64,000 nt of DNA from Lepidostoma basale. Lineage: Eukaryota; Arthropoda; Insecta; Trichoptera; Lepidostomatidae. Each line of letters opens with the position of its first letter. The first letter of the stretch is position 1. Of this stretch, positions 34,201-49,200 are shown in pieces. The stretch spans positions 248,001 to 312,000 of the forward strand of contig JAHDVF020000676.1 in the NCBI GenBank assembly GCA_022606425.2, written 5' to 3'. The translations under genes and the position numbers were made by a program. A model generated the notes under the pieces. The model saw only the letters and a program-made list of their open reading frames with translations. It was not told the DNA's origin and did not search any database.

Positions 34201-37200
34201 TTATATTGTTGCCACTCTATATTACAATAATCGGAAACGGGAAGAAAAACATTTGCGGCAAACTTACAGGCCGTACCGTATTGGACAATCAATGTGCGGC
34301 CGACTCCATTCCGGTAATGGAGTTTAGGTACAAGCAAAACTAACTGTCGCGTCTTTTCCTCTGAGAGGTAGGCAGAGGATGGACCGAAGCGCTATTAAGA
34401 TTAATTCGCATTAATAACTCGCGTCACAAATACACATTTACACACAATATTTGGATTATGTAAAGCTTTCTTCGGCCTTTTCTCATTTCGATACCGACGC
34501 TTTAAATAATTCGTGTTTAGCTTGATAGTGTAAATTAACAAGAACAGGACAGTGTACGTCAATACAAATTTTAATTGTCGTACAATGCGGACACACGCCT
34601 TCAAGTATTTAGCTGGGATCAGTAATATCAGATGACGGATCCATTAAAGCGAACATAACCAATCTAACAATATCTGGATGGAATAAATGGCGAACGCGGA
34701 CTGTAATTTTGTGAAATCCACACATGCCAACAAGGAAAAAAGGCAAGATCTACAAAACAGCTAGACAACCGGCATTACTATACGGGACCGAAGTATGGCC
34801 AGCTAAACAGATCCCCGAACAGAAACTCCATACTACGTAAATGCGCATGCTACGACCCCACGACCATTTGATGAAAATATGTATTTCTGCGACTAGTAAT
34901 AAGAGAGGGAGAGGAAGACCTCAAACCACCTGGTCCTAGGCCTTAAGGATGAAGATGCATACCAACGGAATACGGGAAGAGGCGAGGAGAAAGAAGAGAA
35001 AGAAGAAGAAGAAGAGACACCACAGACACACAACGTAGGAATGCGAGAGTGATAGTGTAAAAGGTCGGTGCATGTTTGTGATATTTTCTAGACTGGCCCA
35101 AGGTACACAGGTAAAGCATAACGACTAGTTTGTACAATATCTGCACATAGGATAGGATAGGTAGGGCAGGAGGCGCGATGGAGTGTCCCCCGCTCGTTAC
35201 ACCTGCACTCGCGCTAATGAGGATCTCGAGCGCGCATTAGGGCCGGCGGGCACTCCACGCTGGATGCACGGCAACGTACAGCACAACCAAGATAAAATCA
35301 CAACACCAAGTACTATTTGTCTCGTTATTTCGCTATAGTACTAACTCATAAACAATATGTTTTCTTCTTCTACTTTATTAAGTACTCTGGAATGTACATG
35401 TCCAGCTGTCTCGCCATCTTTTGGGTGGTCTTCCTTTATTTGCCGCTTTATTCATCACTCTTTCAGAACACACTCTCTCCGCATGGTCTCTCCGGTGACG
35501 TCTTCTCGTTCTTCCCCATCGCACAATATACTCGACATCGCAGATCTGCATTATTTCAGAAATTCTCACTGTCTCGGAGTGTCGTTCCCACAATGGATCG
35601 GAGAGCCCCCATTTTTGTGGTTCTTAAGAGATTTCTGGTGGTGTCAGCCCTCGTCTCAATAAACAAAAACTATGTGTAAATAAGAATTTGCGTGTGCGCT
35701 TCGATTCCCCGTACAAATAATCGCGCACATCTCCGAACATTTTTTGCAAATCAGGTAGACGTTAAACGCATTAAAATTTCCCGACAATTGGTACATACAA
35801 TCATTTTGCAGACGGTAAGCTCATATAGGCCGAACGGACCGCGGACTCGGTTATGGAGCATTTCGTTAATTGAGAACATTGCGTGAAATATAAGCGGAGA
35901 TGGAGGAAACGTTAAGAGATTGTAAGGGTAATAGAGCCCTCACTAAATCACGTGTTAATAGGCTATTCCATCTCCCGCCGCCAGGGCTGCCCGCCGCCCT
36001 CCCCGCGGCCGCGGCCGGGAGGTTCACCTACTGCAGCGAAGGACAACGTATCGCGGATCACAAAAGGTTTCTATTGTAATGTCTGAAGACCACGCGGTAA
36101 TCGAGTTACGAAAGACTAGTGAAAAGATATTGACCAACGGAGATGAGAGTAAATGGAAGTGCGCGATTGCGACGGAGGAGTGTGTGAGCCCTGCATCCGC
36201 CGGGTACATGCGCTGGGTGGGGGGAGGGAGTAAAAGCTTCCGGCTATTTAGGCCATTTGTAGCCTTCCCCCGTGACGTCATTACATTTATTTATTTTATT
36301 TACTAAACTCCAATTTTCGCATTTTTCCGAGTGCGTACCGGAAGCGGCGATCGGGGCGCGGGGCGCACGCCCGCCCGGCGGGGAAGACGCACGAGCCGCT
36401 CGAGTCAACTCCTCACTCCGGACACTAAATCTCCTAAGCGATTATGGCTCTTAAACGCTTACCGCGCCGAGTAATATCGCTAACATGTCGGGAGTCGGGA
36501 GCGGAGCGGATTTATTCGGTTCGTAAATCATTCTCTCTCGCGGTGTCCGCCTCTCCCCCCGCCTCCCCGCCTCCCCGCCTCCCCACACCGCCGCACCGGG
36601 CAGGCGGTGATTAATGGCGGGGACTGGGGGAGGATGAAATCCATTTAATAATGCCGGAAGGCGATACTCGTACTCTATTGAGAACATTCTTGTACCCAAT
36701 AACGTGCGGGGAGAGGCCTCTCTTTTTATTATCCGCCCCTGCAAGTACTACAGCCAGCTACAGAATAGTACCGCGAGTGTTCCATACCCACAACAAGTGA
36801 AAGTCGGGATAAGGATCATAACATGGATATGGTTCCAAATGTTCAATATTCAGAATAAATACGGGTCCAAATCGAGCATAAATGGAAATGGTCCCAAAGG
36901 TTCCATATCTAAGGACAAGAGGGGATTCAATATTTAGAAGAAATAATAGTTCAAATACTTTCCATTTCTAAGCACAAGAGGATTCATATTATTGAAGAAA
37001 TATGGGTTTCTGAATCTAGCTGAAATGAAAATGGTTCCAAAAGTTTCATATCTAAATCCAACGAAGTATTGAATATTTAGAAGAGATAGGGCTCTATGAA
37101 ATATAAACGAAAATGGTTCCAAAGTTTCCATATCTAAAGACAAGGAAGGATTCAATATCTAGAAAAGATAGAAGGGTTAGATATCTAAGATTAATGGAAA

Positions 37201-40200
37201 GGGTTCCAAATATTCACCATAAGGGAAAAATAAATTATACTTATTGTTTCAGTGACAGTTATTTAAAATTTCTTTTATATTCGCAAATACTTTTTTTGTG
37301 GATTCACATTTGAATATATTTTTTAAAACATTGCATTTTCACAACACTCATTTCAACTGTATGTAAACGTGTTTCAGGTCGCAGACGCCTTTCCTCATTG
37401 TAGAAAATGTAACAATAACTCTCAATAGAGAGGAAGATGCAAATTGGAAACAGAATATGGCGATCAAGGTGTTTACAGGACTTCTTATGACCTGTCATTG
37501 GTTGAGTTAAGAGCACGCTTTATGTAATACAACATTCCCCATTCCACCTTTCTTATGACCACCATGTCTGACAAACTTTTGGAAGTTGTATTATGTTAAT
37601 ATGCAACACCACAATTCACATGTTAGTTTCAATTTACAGACCAGCGCCATCTATGAAGATTAGATTTAAGCAGAAGATCTTTTTATAACGCAATGTGAAA
37701 GGCTACCGCCATTAACGCACTGCTAGATAACGGCCTGGAAATGTCACTCCAATTTATATGCTAACTTAGACCAGTTTTTGTTTATACAACATTTTGAATG
37801 TATACAAATACTTGTAGACGAATACTGGATTTTATTTACCCATCGCGGGTTATCAATTCAAGGATTAATTGTATCTCAATAGAGACGAAGATGCAAATTG
37901 GAAACAGAATATGGTGATCGAGGTGTTAACAGGACTTATGACCTGATTGGTTGGGTTAAGCGCACGCTTTATGTAATACAACATCTATTGAGATACAATT
38001 AATCCTTGAATTGATAACCCACAATGGGTAAATAAAATCCAGTATTCGTCTACAAGTATTTATATACATTCAAAATGGTAACAATAACTAACTAACCGTC
38101 ACGCCGTTTCCACGAGGGGAAAGGCAGAGATGATGGACCGCCATACTACTCTGTTCTGACATACCTCTCTAGCCTCATACATCTTAATATGCACTTTAGT
38201 CGATTTTTCCGATATCGAATGTGACCATATTTTAATATTTAATTAATTTGTTAATCTATATTCAATAATAATTTTCACAATAAAATGAGACCTAATTGTT
38301 ACTATACTGTATGAAATGAGGGATCTAGAGGTAGGGGTAATTGTTATTAAAAATTATAAAACACTTTGTATTTAACCATGGTGGTTATTATAATTGGTGT
38401 GTCAACTAGTTTCGCTTGTACCCAAGCTTCATTTAGGCAATATTATTATACCAAGTTATTATAGTTTTAGTATCAGTCATTATATCGCCCTGATGAAACT
38501 TAGGTCTAAGCGAAATTGATAATAGATGTTTGAACACTAAGCTCAGCGAATATTTGCTCTTATCATAAACTTGTCCTATGTAAAATCAGAATGGAGAAGC
38601 CAAATTGTCGAAAAAAGGCCTCAAAATATATTGAAAAATTACATATATGCTTAGAAAGCAAAGACATAAGAAGTGTCTATCGGTTTAAAATGACAAAACA
38701 CATAGCGAACAATTCTATTAAAGAATATGATGACGTGGAAGAGGCGTGGAGTAAAATAAGGTAAGTAAAATATTCATAATGCATCTGAGAAAGCACTACG
38801 AACAAGATAAATAAATGTGAATGGAATCAAAAACACAAAACCTTAGTACACGGAGGATGTTAAAAAATTGGCCTCAGCGAAAAGATTTGCATATCTGAAA
38901 TACAAAAGCGCCGTTTCTCCGCAGACATACAGACATACCAGATACATGTGGCAATTAGGAATAGAATAAACTCCGAAATAAGGAAAATTAAAAGGGACTA
39001 CTGGACGAAATTCACCATGGACATGGAAAAAGATTTATACGGAGCTAAAAAAAAGGATATGGAAAATGCTCAGAGATAAGAAGAAAGCAGTAAACAAATT
39101 TATACAAACAAAGAAAATATTCATGTAAGACTGGGAGAACTATTTCCACAACCTATATCAGACAGACGGAGAAAGCCAACCAGAAATAACTTATATCAAC
39201 AACACAGGCGAAATTGTGATAAAGGTGGGGAAGGCAAAGGAGAAGATACTGGTATGCACACGTGAGGAGAATGGATTCATCCAGACTCCCCTTCGTTGTG
39301 TTGCACGACCAGCCCCAAGGTAGATCATCGATTAAAAGGCTTAAAAATAAACAAGGCTGCGGTCATTTCAGGATGCTTGAAGAATTCAATTTGGAAAAAC
39401 CCTCACATGAAGATCTGCAGCAAAGTGAGAATCTATAAGAGTTGTGTGCGACCTATCATGCCATATGGGATTGAGTGCAGGGCGGACACCAAAATCACAA
39501 AAAACGCACTCAGAGTGTCAGAAATGAAGATGCTCAGATATATATCTGGCAAGACACTGCAAGAGAGCATAAGGAATACACGGATAAGGGAGATATGCGA
39601 GGTCGAGGATGTCGTAAGGTGGGGAAGGCAAAGGAGAAGACACTGGTATGCACACGTGTGGAGAATGGATCCATCCAGACTCCCCTTCATCGCGTTGCAC
39701 GGCCAGCCCCAAGATAGATGACCCCCGGGCAGACCACCAAAGAGATGGATCGACAGCTGGGAGTCGACTTTGCAGGAGGCCAATTCCTCTTAAGAAACAG
39801 GCCACTAAGCCTACACTAAGAATAAGAAAAAATTAATAAGCTATTGATTCCCTCATGAAGACTATGTTTTGCAACTATTTCTTCCCATGTTCACTCCTTT
39901 CCAATTTTAGCATTGAAGTCCCCCAACCAAATAATCGCATACATGTCTAGTATCAAGAATGTATAAAGTATGCAATAAACCTAGTGATCAACGTGTCAGA
40001 GCCCAAAGTTATGGTATTTGAACCGGAAGAATAAATGACAGATTGTGACATAAATGCGAAAGGGTGCAAAATTGGGATTTATCTGGGAAGCGTGTTTACA
40101 AGAGATCGAAAAATGAAGAAGACTTTGACATGAAGGATGGTGGTGCTGGAAACGAAATAAATGGTGCATTCAATATCATCACTGAAAATAGAAATATATC

Positions 40201-43200
40201 AACTTAACAAAGATGGCAGTGCACAATGAGGTTCTAGTGACGACCTTTATGTATGGAATTGGAACTTGGAGTTGGCAGAAGAAGAATGAAAATAGGATGA
40301 ACGTCGTAGAAATGAGATCACGAAGAAGAATGTGTGCATAAACAATGTATGGTAGAATACCTGAGGAAGAAGTAACAATGTAAGGTGGATGAATGCGTCC
40401 AAAATAAAATTAAGAAAGGGTCACTTGGATGGTTTGGACATAAGGAACGAATGGATGAGGGTAAAATTGTTATAAAGATATTTACAAGTAGTATGAATGG
40501 AAAAAGAAGTCAAAGAAGGCCAAGGAAGACATAGCATGATCAAATCAATCGTTTACTGAAAGGCGGCCATGTTCGAAGTCGTAACAATTGACGAGCGTGT
40601 GTGTCACAGTGTGTGAATGTATAAAAGGCGCAAGAGTTATCAGGATAAAACAGTGTGGCAGTCTATCCTCCCTGGTTACCGAGAAACAGCGTGATGGTTA
40701 GTTAGTTATGAAAGTTATCAAGTTATTCCAATGATCTATGAAGAAATATAGGGTATAAAATACAGGATATTGATATAAAATAAAGGCTATGTAAAAATAA
40801 TTTAAACATAGTTGAGCTAGTTAAAATTAATAGGTTTATTAATTAGTTTTCGCAGAGTTATTATTTTTTATACACCATTGTCAATCTATTTGATATACAA
40901 TCCATATGATTTTAAGCAGTTACCACCATTAGTGCAGTTATTAAGTGGCAAACATATACATGCTTGCCATATTACAGCAGTAGAGTCCATTCATGACAGG
41001 GAGATCGTTTGCAATAGTATGAATGACAGTGTGTTTACAAAAAATCTAGACGTTATTTTTATTTTATTTTTTTATGATTGGAAAACCAAAAAATGTTTCA
41101 ATTATATATTCAAACATTGAAATAAATAAACATGTCATTTTTATTACTTTTTTTATTAACAAAACAGCTATCAGCTTAATTGCAAAGATTTTAAAAATTA
41201 AGTTCATTAAAATTATAATTTGTTAATTGATTTTTTCTTGGTAAAGCGACTAATAATAATAAAGGTTTTTTTCCCTTTATTGTTTTCAATTACAATATTA
41301 GATCCTTGCAGGTGTTTATCTCTAGTATATCTTAATAAGTTATTTAAACATTATTTCTGTATTATGTATTTAAACTGTACAGAGCAGAGTGTTCTACCTT
41401 TCAAATTAATATTATACATAGTTTCTTTGATGTCAGCATGTACATTATTAAGTGTTGGTATTTTTATTACGAATGATATGGAAATTATAAATAAAACGTC
41501 ATTAAACACTGAATTATCGACGTCATCAACCTATACCTTATTTTTGTAAAGCTTAGTCTTTTTCGAAGACATAATGGGATCCAACAATCCTTTTATTGTA
41601 AATTCATGCATCTACAATAATTCTTTGTACTGTTATTTTCGCCAATCCCGTTGTCTTGGAAACTTAATCCAATAACGGGGCGATATGAAATAAAATATTT
41701 GATTATTCTTAATTGTTATTTTAAAGATAATTCTGTCAGGAAAGAACAGTGTAGCAATCCATCCTTTCTGTCTATCCCTTATTGGAAACGGCGCGGTGGT
41801 TAGTAATTTTCGTTAATTATAAAATAAGAGTAAATATAAAATTACTATACATTTGATAATGCCTTAGAAGGGTGAAAAATGTCATTCCCATTATATAGTG
41901 AAACTTCTAGAAAAGTGGCGTTTTCATTCATGTTAATTACTATTTAGTTATTTAAATAATTCATTTAGATATTTGTGAACATTTTAAAAATCTCCTTTGT
42001 TGACCCGAAAGCGGCTCTCCATTTCCTATTTGGGATAAATTAATAAAATTTAAAACTATTTGCTCCCATAAAACGAGTATTTTTCAAATCACCGTGTATC
42101 TGCGGAACACTTGACGTCCACTCCGTGTGAAAGTTAATAGCGTACTGGAGCCCAAAACAGCCAAAACCAATCAGAGACGTTTCTGAGCGCCTTTACTCAA
42201 ACACACGCAGTTTGTCAACGAATTGTGAATGAACTCTACCATCGACATTGTCTGCGAAGGATCCTAAACTAAAATGGCAGGGCAAGCGGACAAATGAATG
42301 TTTACTTGCTAAGGTAAATGTGATGAGTATTGAGCCACCATTATTCAGCGACAACTGCGCTGGGCTGACTAAACTCCCAAGGAAAACTTTCACATAGAGG
42401 TCAGAGGAAACGCTTCAAAGACTCCCCAAAAGCGAACCTCCAAAGAATTAATAACAGTGAAAGCTGGGAAAGACTAGAGGATAGACCAATGGAATAAATG
42501 TCAACATCCCAAAGAATCAAATCCATGAATTGTGTTAAATGGGGATGCGAAGCTGATAATTTTTATATTTATAAATACAATGAAACCCGGATTTAACGTT
42601 TCCTTGCCAATTGCGTGTAATTATTTCAGTCCCGGTATATTTTAGTGTACATTTATTACCCGCTTTTATGTTTCTTTTTTCCCGCAATTTCAAATAAATA
42701 TTCAAAACATGTGAGTTACGCGCAATGAGAATGAGTCGGCGCAGTAGACACATTATTTCGGCTATGTTTGGTCAGCGAGCGACATTGTGATCGGTTTGCG
42801 TATGGCGCGCAACATGGTAATTGTCCGATATATTTCAATTTTAACCGTTCTGTCCTTCGGTCTCCAACTTGATTTTTAATGCTTTTTTTTTACATTATTT
42901 GCGTTCTTTGCTTAGAAACAGTTTTAATTTTAGGCCGAAACACTATGATATTTTAACATTTTATAATTGTTAATGCAAAAACTTTGTTTTATATCACATT
43001 TATTTTACTTTACGACAGCTGTTTCATCAACCAATGTTGACATCAACACCTAATGATGTCAACATTGGTTGATGAAACAGCTGTCGTAAAGTAAAATAAA
43101 TGTGATATAAAACAAAGTTTTTGCATTAACAATTATAAATTTTAATTTTAACATCCTCATTCTTAAGTAATGTCTCAACAAAGAAAAGCTTTGTCAGTGC

Positions 43201-46200
43201 GAGAGAAAAGGAACATTCTGGAAAAAGTGGATAAACACATTGGTTCACGCGTTTCACTGGTGCGTAATTTGGGATACCTATCACTACTTTGGCTATTATA
43301 ATAAAAAGTGCAATTCAATGTGTGTTCAGTGCATGATTCCATAGCGTAAAAACTTATGTTTATAACAATGTCGAAGTATGAAAAACTGGAAGAGGTTTAA
43401 AAGAGTGGTTCATCAGTCTATATCTCATATTATACATAAAAAATAATAATCTATATGATATTTTTGACAAGAAATATAATGTTTTTTTCAATATTGACAA
43501 AAAAAATATATATTTGCATTTTCCCTCCATTTAAGTTTTTTTTTTCAGTCCCTTAAAAACGTATGGGTTTCACTGTGATAGGAATGTGCGACTGTAATCT
43601 CCAAGATTGTAATCTTTCTATGCTCTTTTGTGGTATCCATATCTGTTATATGTTTACCGTCCGTGAGTGAATCTCATCATATTCAATCACAATATTAGCG
43701 AGCTTTACTTCGTTATATTCTTGGACCAGTGCAAAAAAAAATGGCAGAAAAAATCTTGTGCATGGTTCCTGAATCACCTCCATTGTGCTTACACTATATT
43801 TGATACAGCATTCGGAACTCTGTTTGATCCATGTATATTACCAATACTAACATACAATTTTCCCCTGTAGTCTTCAATTATTATCAGGAAATACTCACCA
43901 AAGGTACATTGGGGCGTATGGCCTTGTTGATGGGCTGCAATCGTTGCAGGTGGTTTGGCAGTGCGGGAGCCGAGTTTCCTTCGGGGGCGGAATCAGATGA
44001 AGGGACGGGAGCTGCGACTGGGTTAGCATTTCTGGCGCCTTGAGGCAAGCGAGGACCCTCGGTGCGTCTAATCTTCTCCAGATCGACCTCACGTGCAATC
44101 AACTGCTTCATGGCATACGTCAGATTGCGGACATTGGCAGTTTTTTCATCTAAAAAAAATTGGGTAATCAATAAATATTTTAATTCTTTACTATTCATAA
44201 TCATTATCTGTTGGAAACGTAGAAACAGGTGGTATAAATAATAACTTCCAGTTATTAAAGTGAATATTTGGTTTTTGTTGACACGCGGTACTCCATGAAG
44301 CAGGAGATTCTATTGTACTTTATAAATCCTTTAATTTTTCAATTAATTCATAAAAAAAAGTTTAATTAAATTTTATGTGAAACCTTTCTGAAAAAAATTC
44401 CAATTTCAAAGCAAAAACAGGTTCTTTAAACATAATATAAGAAGAGTCATTTTCTCTCAAGATCATTATTTTACAAGACCAAGTGATGTTATTTTATCTA
44501 ATTAAATATTTACCAAATAGCCCGACTGTGGCAATGTCGGGATCGAGGGTGTAGTGGTAGGCGCCGTCCGGCAGCCGTTGCTGCGAGTATTGCAGGCCGT
44601 AGTCCAGCATGAGTCCCACCAGGGATTTCAGGGCACGGAGCTCACGGGCAGAGTAGAGCTGCACGCTAACAGGGCGCAGTATGGGTGCCAGCACGTGGGG
44701 CAGGAGGGGCAGCAGGTCCAGCAGCAGGGCGGACCCGCCGCAGTACGGCCGCACGGCGCTGCTCACCCCGCGCTGGACACTGCCCACTATGCCTGACATT
44801 GTATTCCGTCTCTGGAACATCTGAAATAATAGCTTAGTTTTAATCACATTGCTTCAATTTCCCCTCACAAATTAAGTTCTAAGACACAAATAGTAAATAT
44901 TATTGGCATTGATCATTATTGTAATGATTTTCAATAATACAATCAACCCCTATAGTACGGCTGACTACATTTGCAGTCCAAAAAAATTGGTTTCAAACTA
45001 TGGCAGACTACATTTGCAGTTCGTATTTGAATGTATCTTATAAACCTGTTTACTTCAATTAATATAAATGAAAACATCTGTCTTCTAGCAGTTTTATTAA
45101 GTTTTTTATGGAAGGACATGTTTCACCCTTCTAAGGCATTATCAAATGTAGGGAGAATCAAGTGCGGGATCGTTTATATATCTGAGTTAGTGTAACAGTA
45201 CATGGTAACTACGGCGATTGAAATAGTTTTACAATAGTTAGGAGGTGAAAGTTACAAAAAACTGTAAAGCATTTCTTGGAATCAGTTAACGAATTTTATG
45301 ACTGTTTACTTTAGTTCTTTACTACTAAATTGTACATAATATTATGTAAAATTGTGACTATCTGTCTAAGCTGTAAATGTATCAAACACAGTTGAAGATC
45401 TTTTTTTTTTTGGCTGTAAATGAAGTCAGCCAAGGAAACTCAATGCTCTCTTCTATCCTCATTTCTTCTCTAGGCTTTTCCAACAAACTCTCATCTAATC
45501 ATTGTAGCTATTTTACATTTTACAAATGCACACAATTTAACTTTTCTAACTCCTCACATAGCTTAGTTTTAAAATTTGATAATGCCGTAAAATTCTTGGT
45601 CTTCTTTCATTTCATGTTCCCATTCACATGTCTTTAAAATGCATTTTATTATACAATTTTGGTGTTCATATATAATTCACTCTACATTATTGTTTAATAT
45701 CCTAACACACATTGCTTCATTGCACATGTATCTAAAAACATCATAATTATGTAACTTAGGTTTCATATATATTATATGGTCTACAATGCTTTTTATCTAT
45801 CGACTATCGACTTAGCTTTTTATTAGCTAAACCTAAGAAAAAAATCAAAAAATATTCTTTTTACTATTTGAGATGTCAATCCTTATCCACTCATTGATAA
45901 GAACCACTTTTTATTTTATTTTATAGAAATGCTTTATATTAAAGACCAAGGAAAGCATGTCAGATGATGAAGCATGTCACGAAGCATGATGAAGCATGTC
46001 ACCAGATGTTAACATTGTGCGCCGTATACTGACCAATCACAACGTCCCTCATCGACCAATCACGGCCGAAATAATGCGTCTACTGCGTCGACTCAATGTC
46101 AAGCACGCGTAACTCACGTATTTTGAATACTTTCGACGTAAATTGTGGAAAAAAAAAACATAAAATTGGGTAAAAAATGTACTAAAATATAACATGACTG

Positions 46201-49200
46201 AAATAATTAAACGCAATTGGCGAGAAAACGTTAAATACGGGTACGTAGAATCCAAGTATCACTGCATTTTATGTGAATGACATGTTTCAAATGTTTGATA
46301 ATGCCTTAGACAGGCGAAACATGGCAATCACATGTCATTCACATCAAAGTTTGTCAAATCACATGTCATTCACATCAAAGTTTGCCCCAGTACAAATTTC
46401 GGGGATCGAGCGTTCACGGTAACCGGTCCATCAGCTTGGAACAATCTCCCTTCACACCTTAGATGCATAAATGATCCGACAGATTTCAGATCTAAATTGA
46501 AAACCCATATTTTTCATATTTCATACCCAAGTTAAACATTTATACTTTGTTCTACTATACTTTTAAACCGATCGCTTTTTAAGCAGTCACACTTAGATTT
46601 TTAGATTAAAACACGTCTTAATGCGCCCTTGAGGTGATTACATCACAAAAACGGCGCTTTAAAAGTTAGCATATTATTATTATTATTATTATTAAAGTTT
46701 GATTAAAAAATGTTAAATCAAACATTAATTGGTTTGTACTAAATCTTATTAACTTTATACTCCATTTGATAGCTTATTTCCTTGATAATCAAGACATATT
46801 AAAACATTTTATCACATCTCAGAATGCATTAAATTTGTGGTTATTGTAGAATAACGTTACCTCATAATCTTTCTTTGGGTATATGATGTTGGGCCAGGAC
46901 GCACGCGCCAGCACGCGGTGCCAGCAGAGGAAGGAGTACGGGATGTAGGGCATCAAGGAATAGTTTTGTGATGAAGCGATGTGGGTTGAAAACATGTCCC
47001 CCGCAGCGAACCACTCCAACACGGCACCCGCACTTTCTACACTGCTGCAGCGCACCGGGTAGTTCTCAAACACACCTTGCGTAAGCCTGTAACCATAATT
47101 ACACAAACTAGATTTCCGTTTGCCTTTTATCCTGACTTCTACTGAATCCATCAACAAAACATTAGTAATCTGAATTAATTTATGGGGCCGTGGCAAGTGC
47201 TACAACTGCCACATTGAAGCTCCCAGGTTCGATTCCCGGCGATGGCAGTGTAATTGTAACACTGTCATTGGTTTGGTGTAGAATTCACATGACAAAATGG
47301 CATATAAGCTACCCATCACATGTCATGAGAATCAATGTGATAGTTATATCCTTTACATCGGTTTGGCTAACGATGTAAAGAGGGATTCAACAAAATAATA
47401 ATGTAAATGGTGCGGAGTGATGGGTACTGAACAAAATGTGTTGTTGGTCATTTAAAGAAAGATGTTGAGAAAAATCTTTGGGCCTCTCTGTGAACATGGA
47501 GTATGGAGGATAAGGTATAACTATCAGCTGGAAGGTCTTTACAACGAGCCCAACATAGTGAAGTTTATAAAAAATATATTGTCAATGGTTGGGACACCTC
47601 CAGCGAATGGAAGAAAATCTAACTCAATACTTGCAGATGGAAAGTGAAAAATGGGAAAACCAAAACTGAGGTGGATGGATGGTGTGGAGAGGGATCTCAG
47701 GGCTACTGAAATTACAAACTGTAGAATGCAGACGATGGATCAGGGAGAGTGGCGATGAATTTCGGAGGAGACTGGGTCCCATGGTGGGCTGTAGCACCAT
47801 TGATGATGATGATGAATGCATATCAGTAAATAATTCTCCATAAATAAACTAACTAAATATTTGGCACATTTAATTTCAGGTGGTCTCCATAGTGGATACA
47901 GGTAATAAAATGAAACAGTTCTAGATGTGTGACTTTATGAAGATATTCTTAATATTCCTACGCTTCAAAGATCTATAGGCCGTTTATCGTAAGAATACCG
48001 TGTGACGGCCTGTGCCGCGCATACTCCGCCCATTCCCCCCTCTACTAGCTCTCAACACTTTCAATCCCAGGATACTAATAAAAGTGAAATATTTTAAATA
48101 ATAATTTGAAAATTTATTCAACAATCTATTTATTTGATAATGGTTTCCTCCTATAGTTTGGTAAACTCCTAACGGGCGGCTTACATAAAAAACCGTCACG
48201 CTGGCCCAGGGGTCGGATTAATTTAATGACCCTAAGTACTTAATTGGTGTTTTGCCGACAACATTGAAAATTTATACACAAATATAAATGTTCACATGAA
48301 ATTGCATGTAAAAAACCTAAGAAATGCTAAATTAGTAAGTTCCGACTCGACACAATACAGTTAAAGTATAAAGGCCAATTCTTTTATATGTTCTTTGGGA
48401 TAGTATTAGAAATCATATCTTCCGTTGCCAGACACTTTGCATAGTGGCAAACCCTCGCCAGACACCCTTTAACTTCAATTTGCAAAAAAGCTGAATTTTA
48501 CATCTGTTACTTCTGTAACTATAAGAAGACGTTTCCTCAGTAGCCAGACAGTTCTGATGGTTCCATCACCCTGCAAGACTAACATAACTTTCCTCATCCC
48601 AAGTATCAAAAATATATTGATTGTTTTACTATAAGAGCTGAATTTTATATATGTGCACTGTGTGTCACCAATACATCCGGACATCAAAACGTTTGCTTTA
48701 TGTTCACCCGTGTAATGTATTTTTATTTCACTCTCGCTACTACCACAGCCGCGTGGAAGCGAGACAACTGTATTACCTAAGCATTGCTTCAATTAGTGTT
48801 CTATGCGTAATCGGCGCAATTCACGCAGCCGATTTCGGCAATTGTATTGTGACAGTGATTCCAAAACTTTTAATTATATTTTTATAAATATTGGATATAT
48901 AATACATTCCAGTGAGTATAGAGTGTAATGCTCATTCATAATTTATCTGAACAATGCTTATTCATAATTAATCAATAGTTTATTCAATTTTTTTTTCAAA
49001 CATACCGTAGACTGAAGCGACCAAGAAGATTTTGATAGCGACTTCAAATTATTGTGTGATTCAGATATTAACATTTGTCATTAAAACATGTTTTTGATTA
49101 CTTCAGTTTTTTTAATTCATTTAATGTTTTCTTGTGTACAATTGAATGGTTGCAGTAAAATAGGCACTAAGTACAAAAAAAAAAATACAAAAAAACTAAG

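Larger units (their letters stand above)
28433..43898 (-). other. CHTF18 giant penultimate intron
   Basis: The donor is TTG/GTGAGT at 43899/43898 and the acceptor is CAG at 28433, phase 0 on both sides. It holds LINE fragments, hairpin repeats, MITEs and several GC-rich non-repeat islands (33895-34340, 35150-35300, 35690-36720). No other host exon was recognised inside. Confidence 0.8.

Noticed and set aside
34050..34343. Possible CHTF18 or other host exon in the GC-rich island
   Set aside because: Frames are open on both strands without splice signals or recognisable motifs, and CHTF18 splices across this region in exact phase.
44554..44796. 80-codon plus-strand frame over 44554-44796
   Set aside because: Antisense shadow of a GC-rich CHTF18 exon with correct splice sites on the minus strand.
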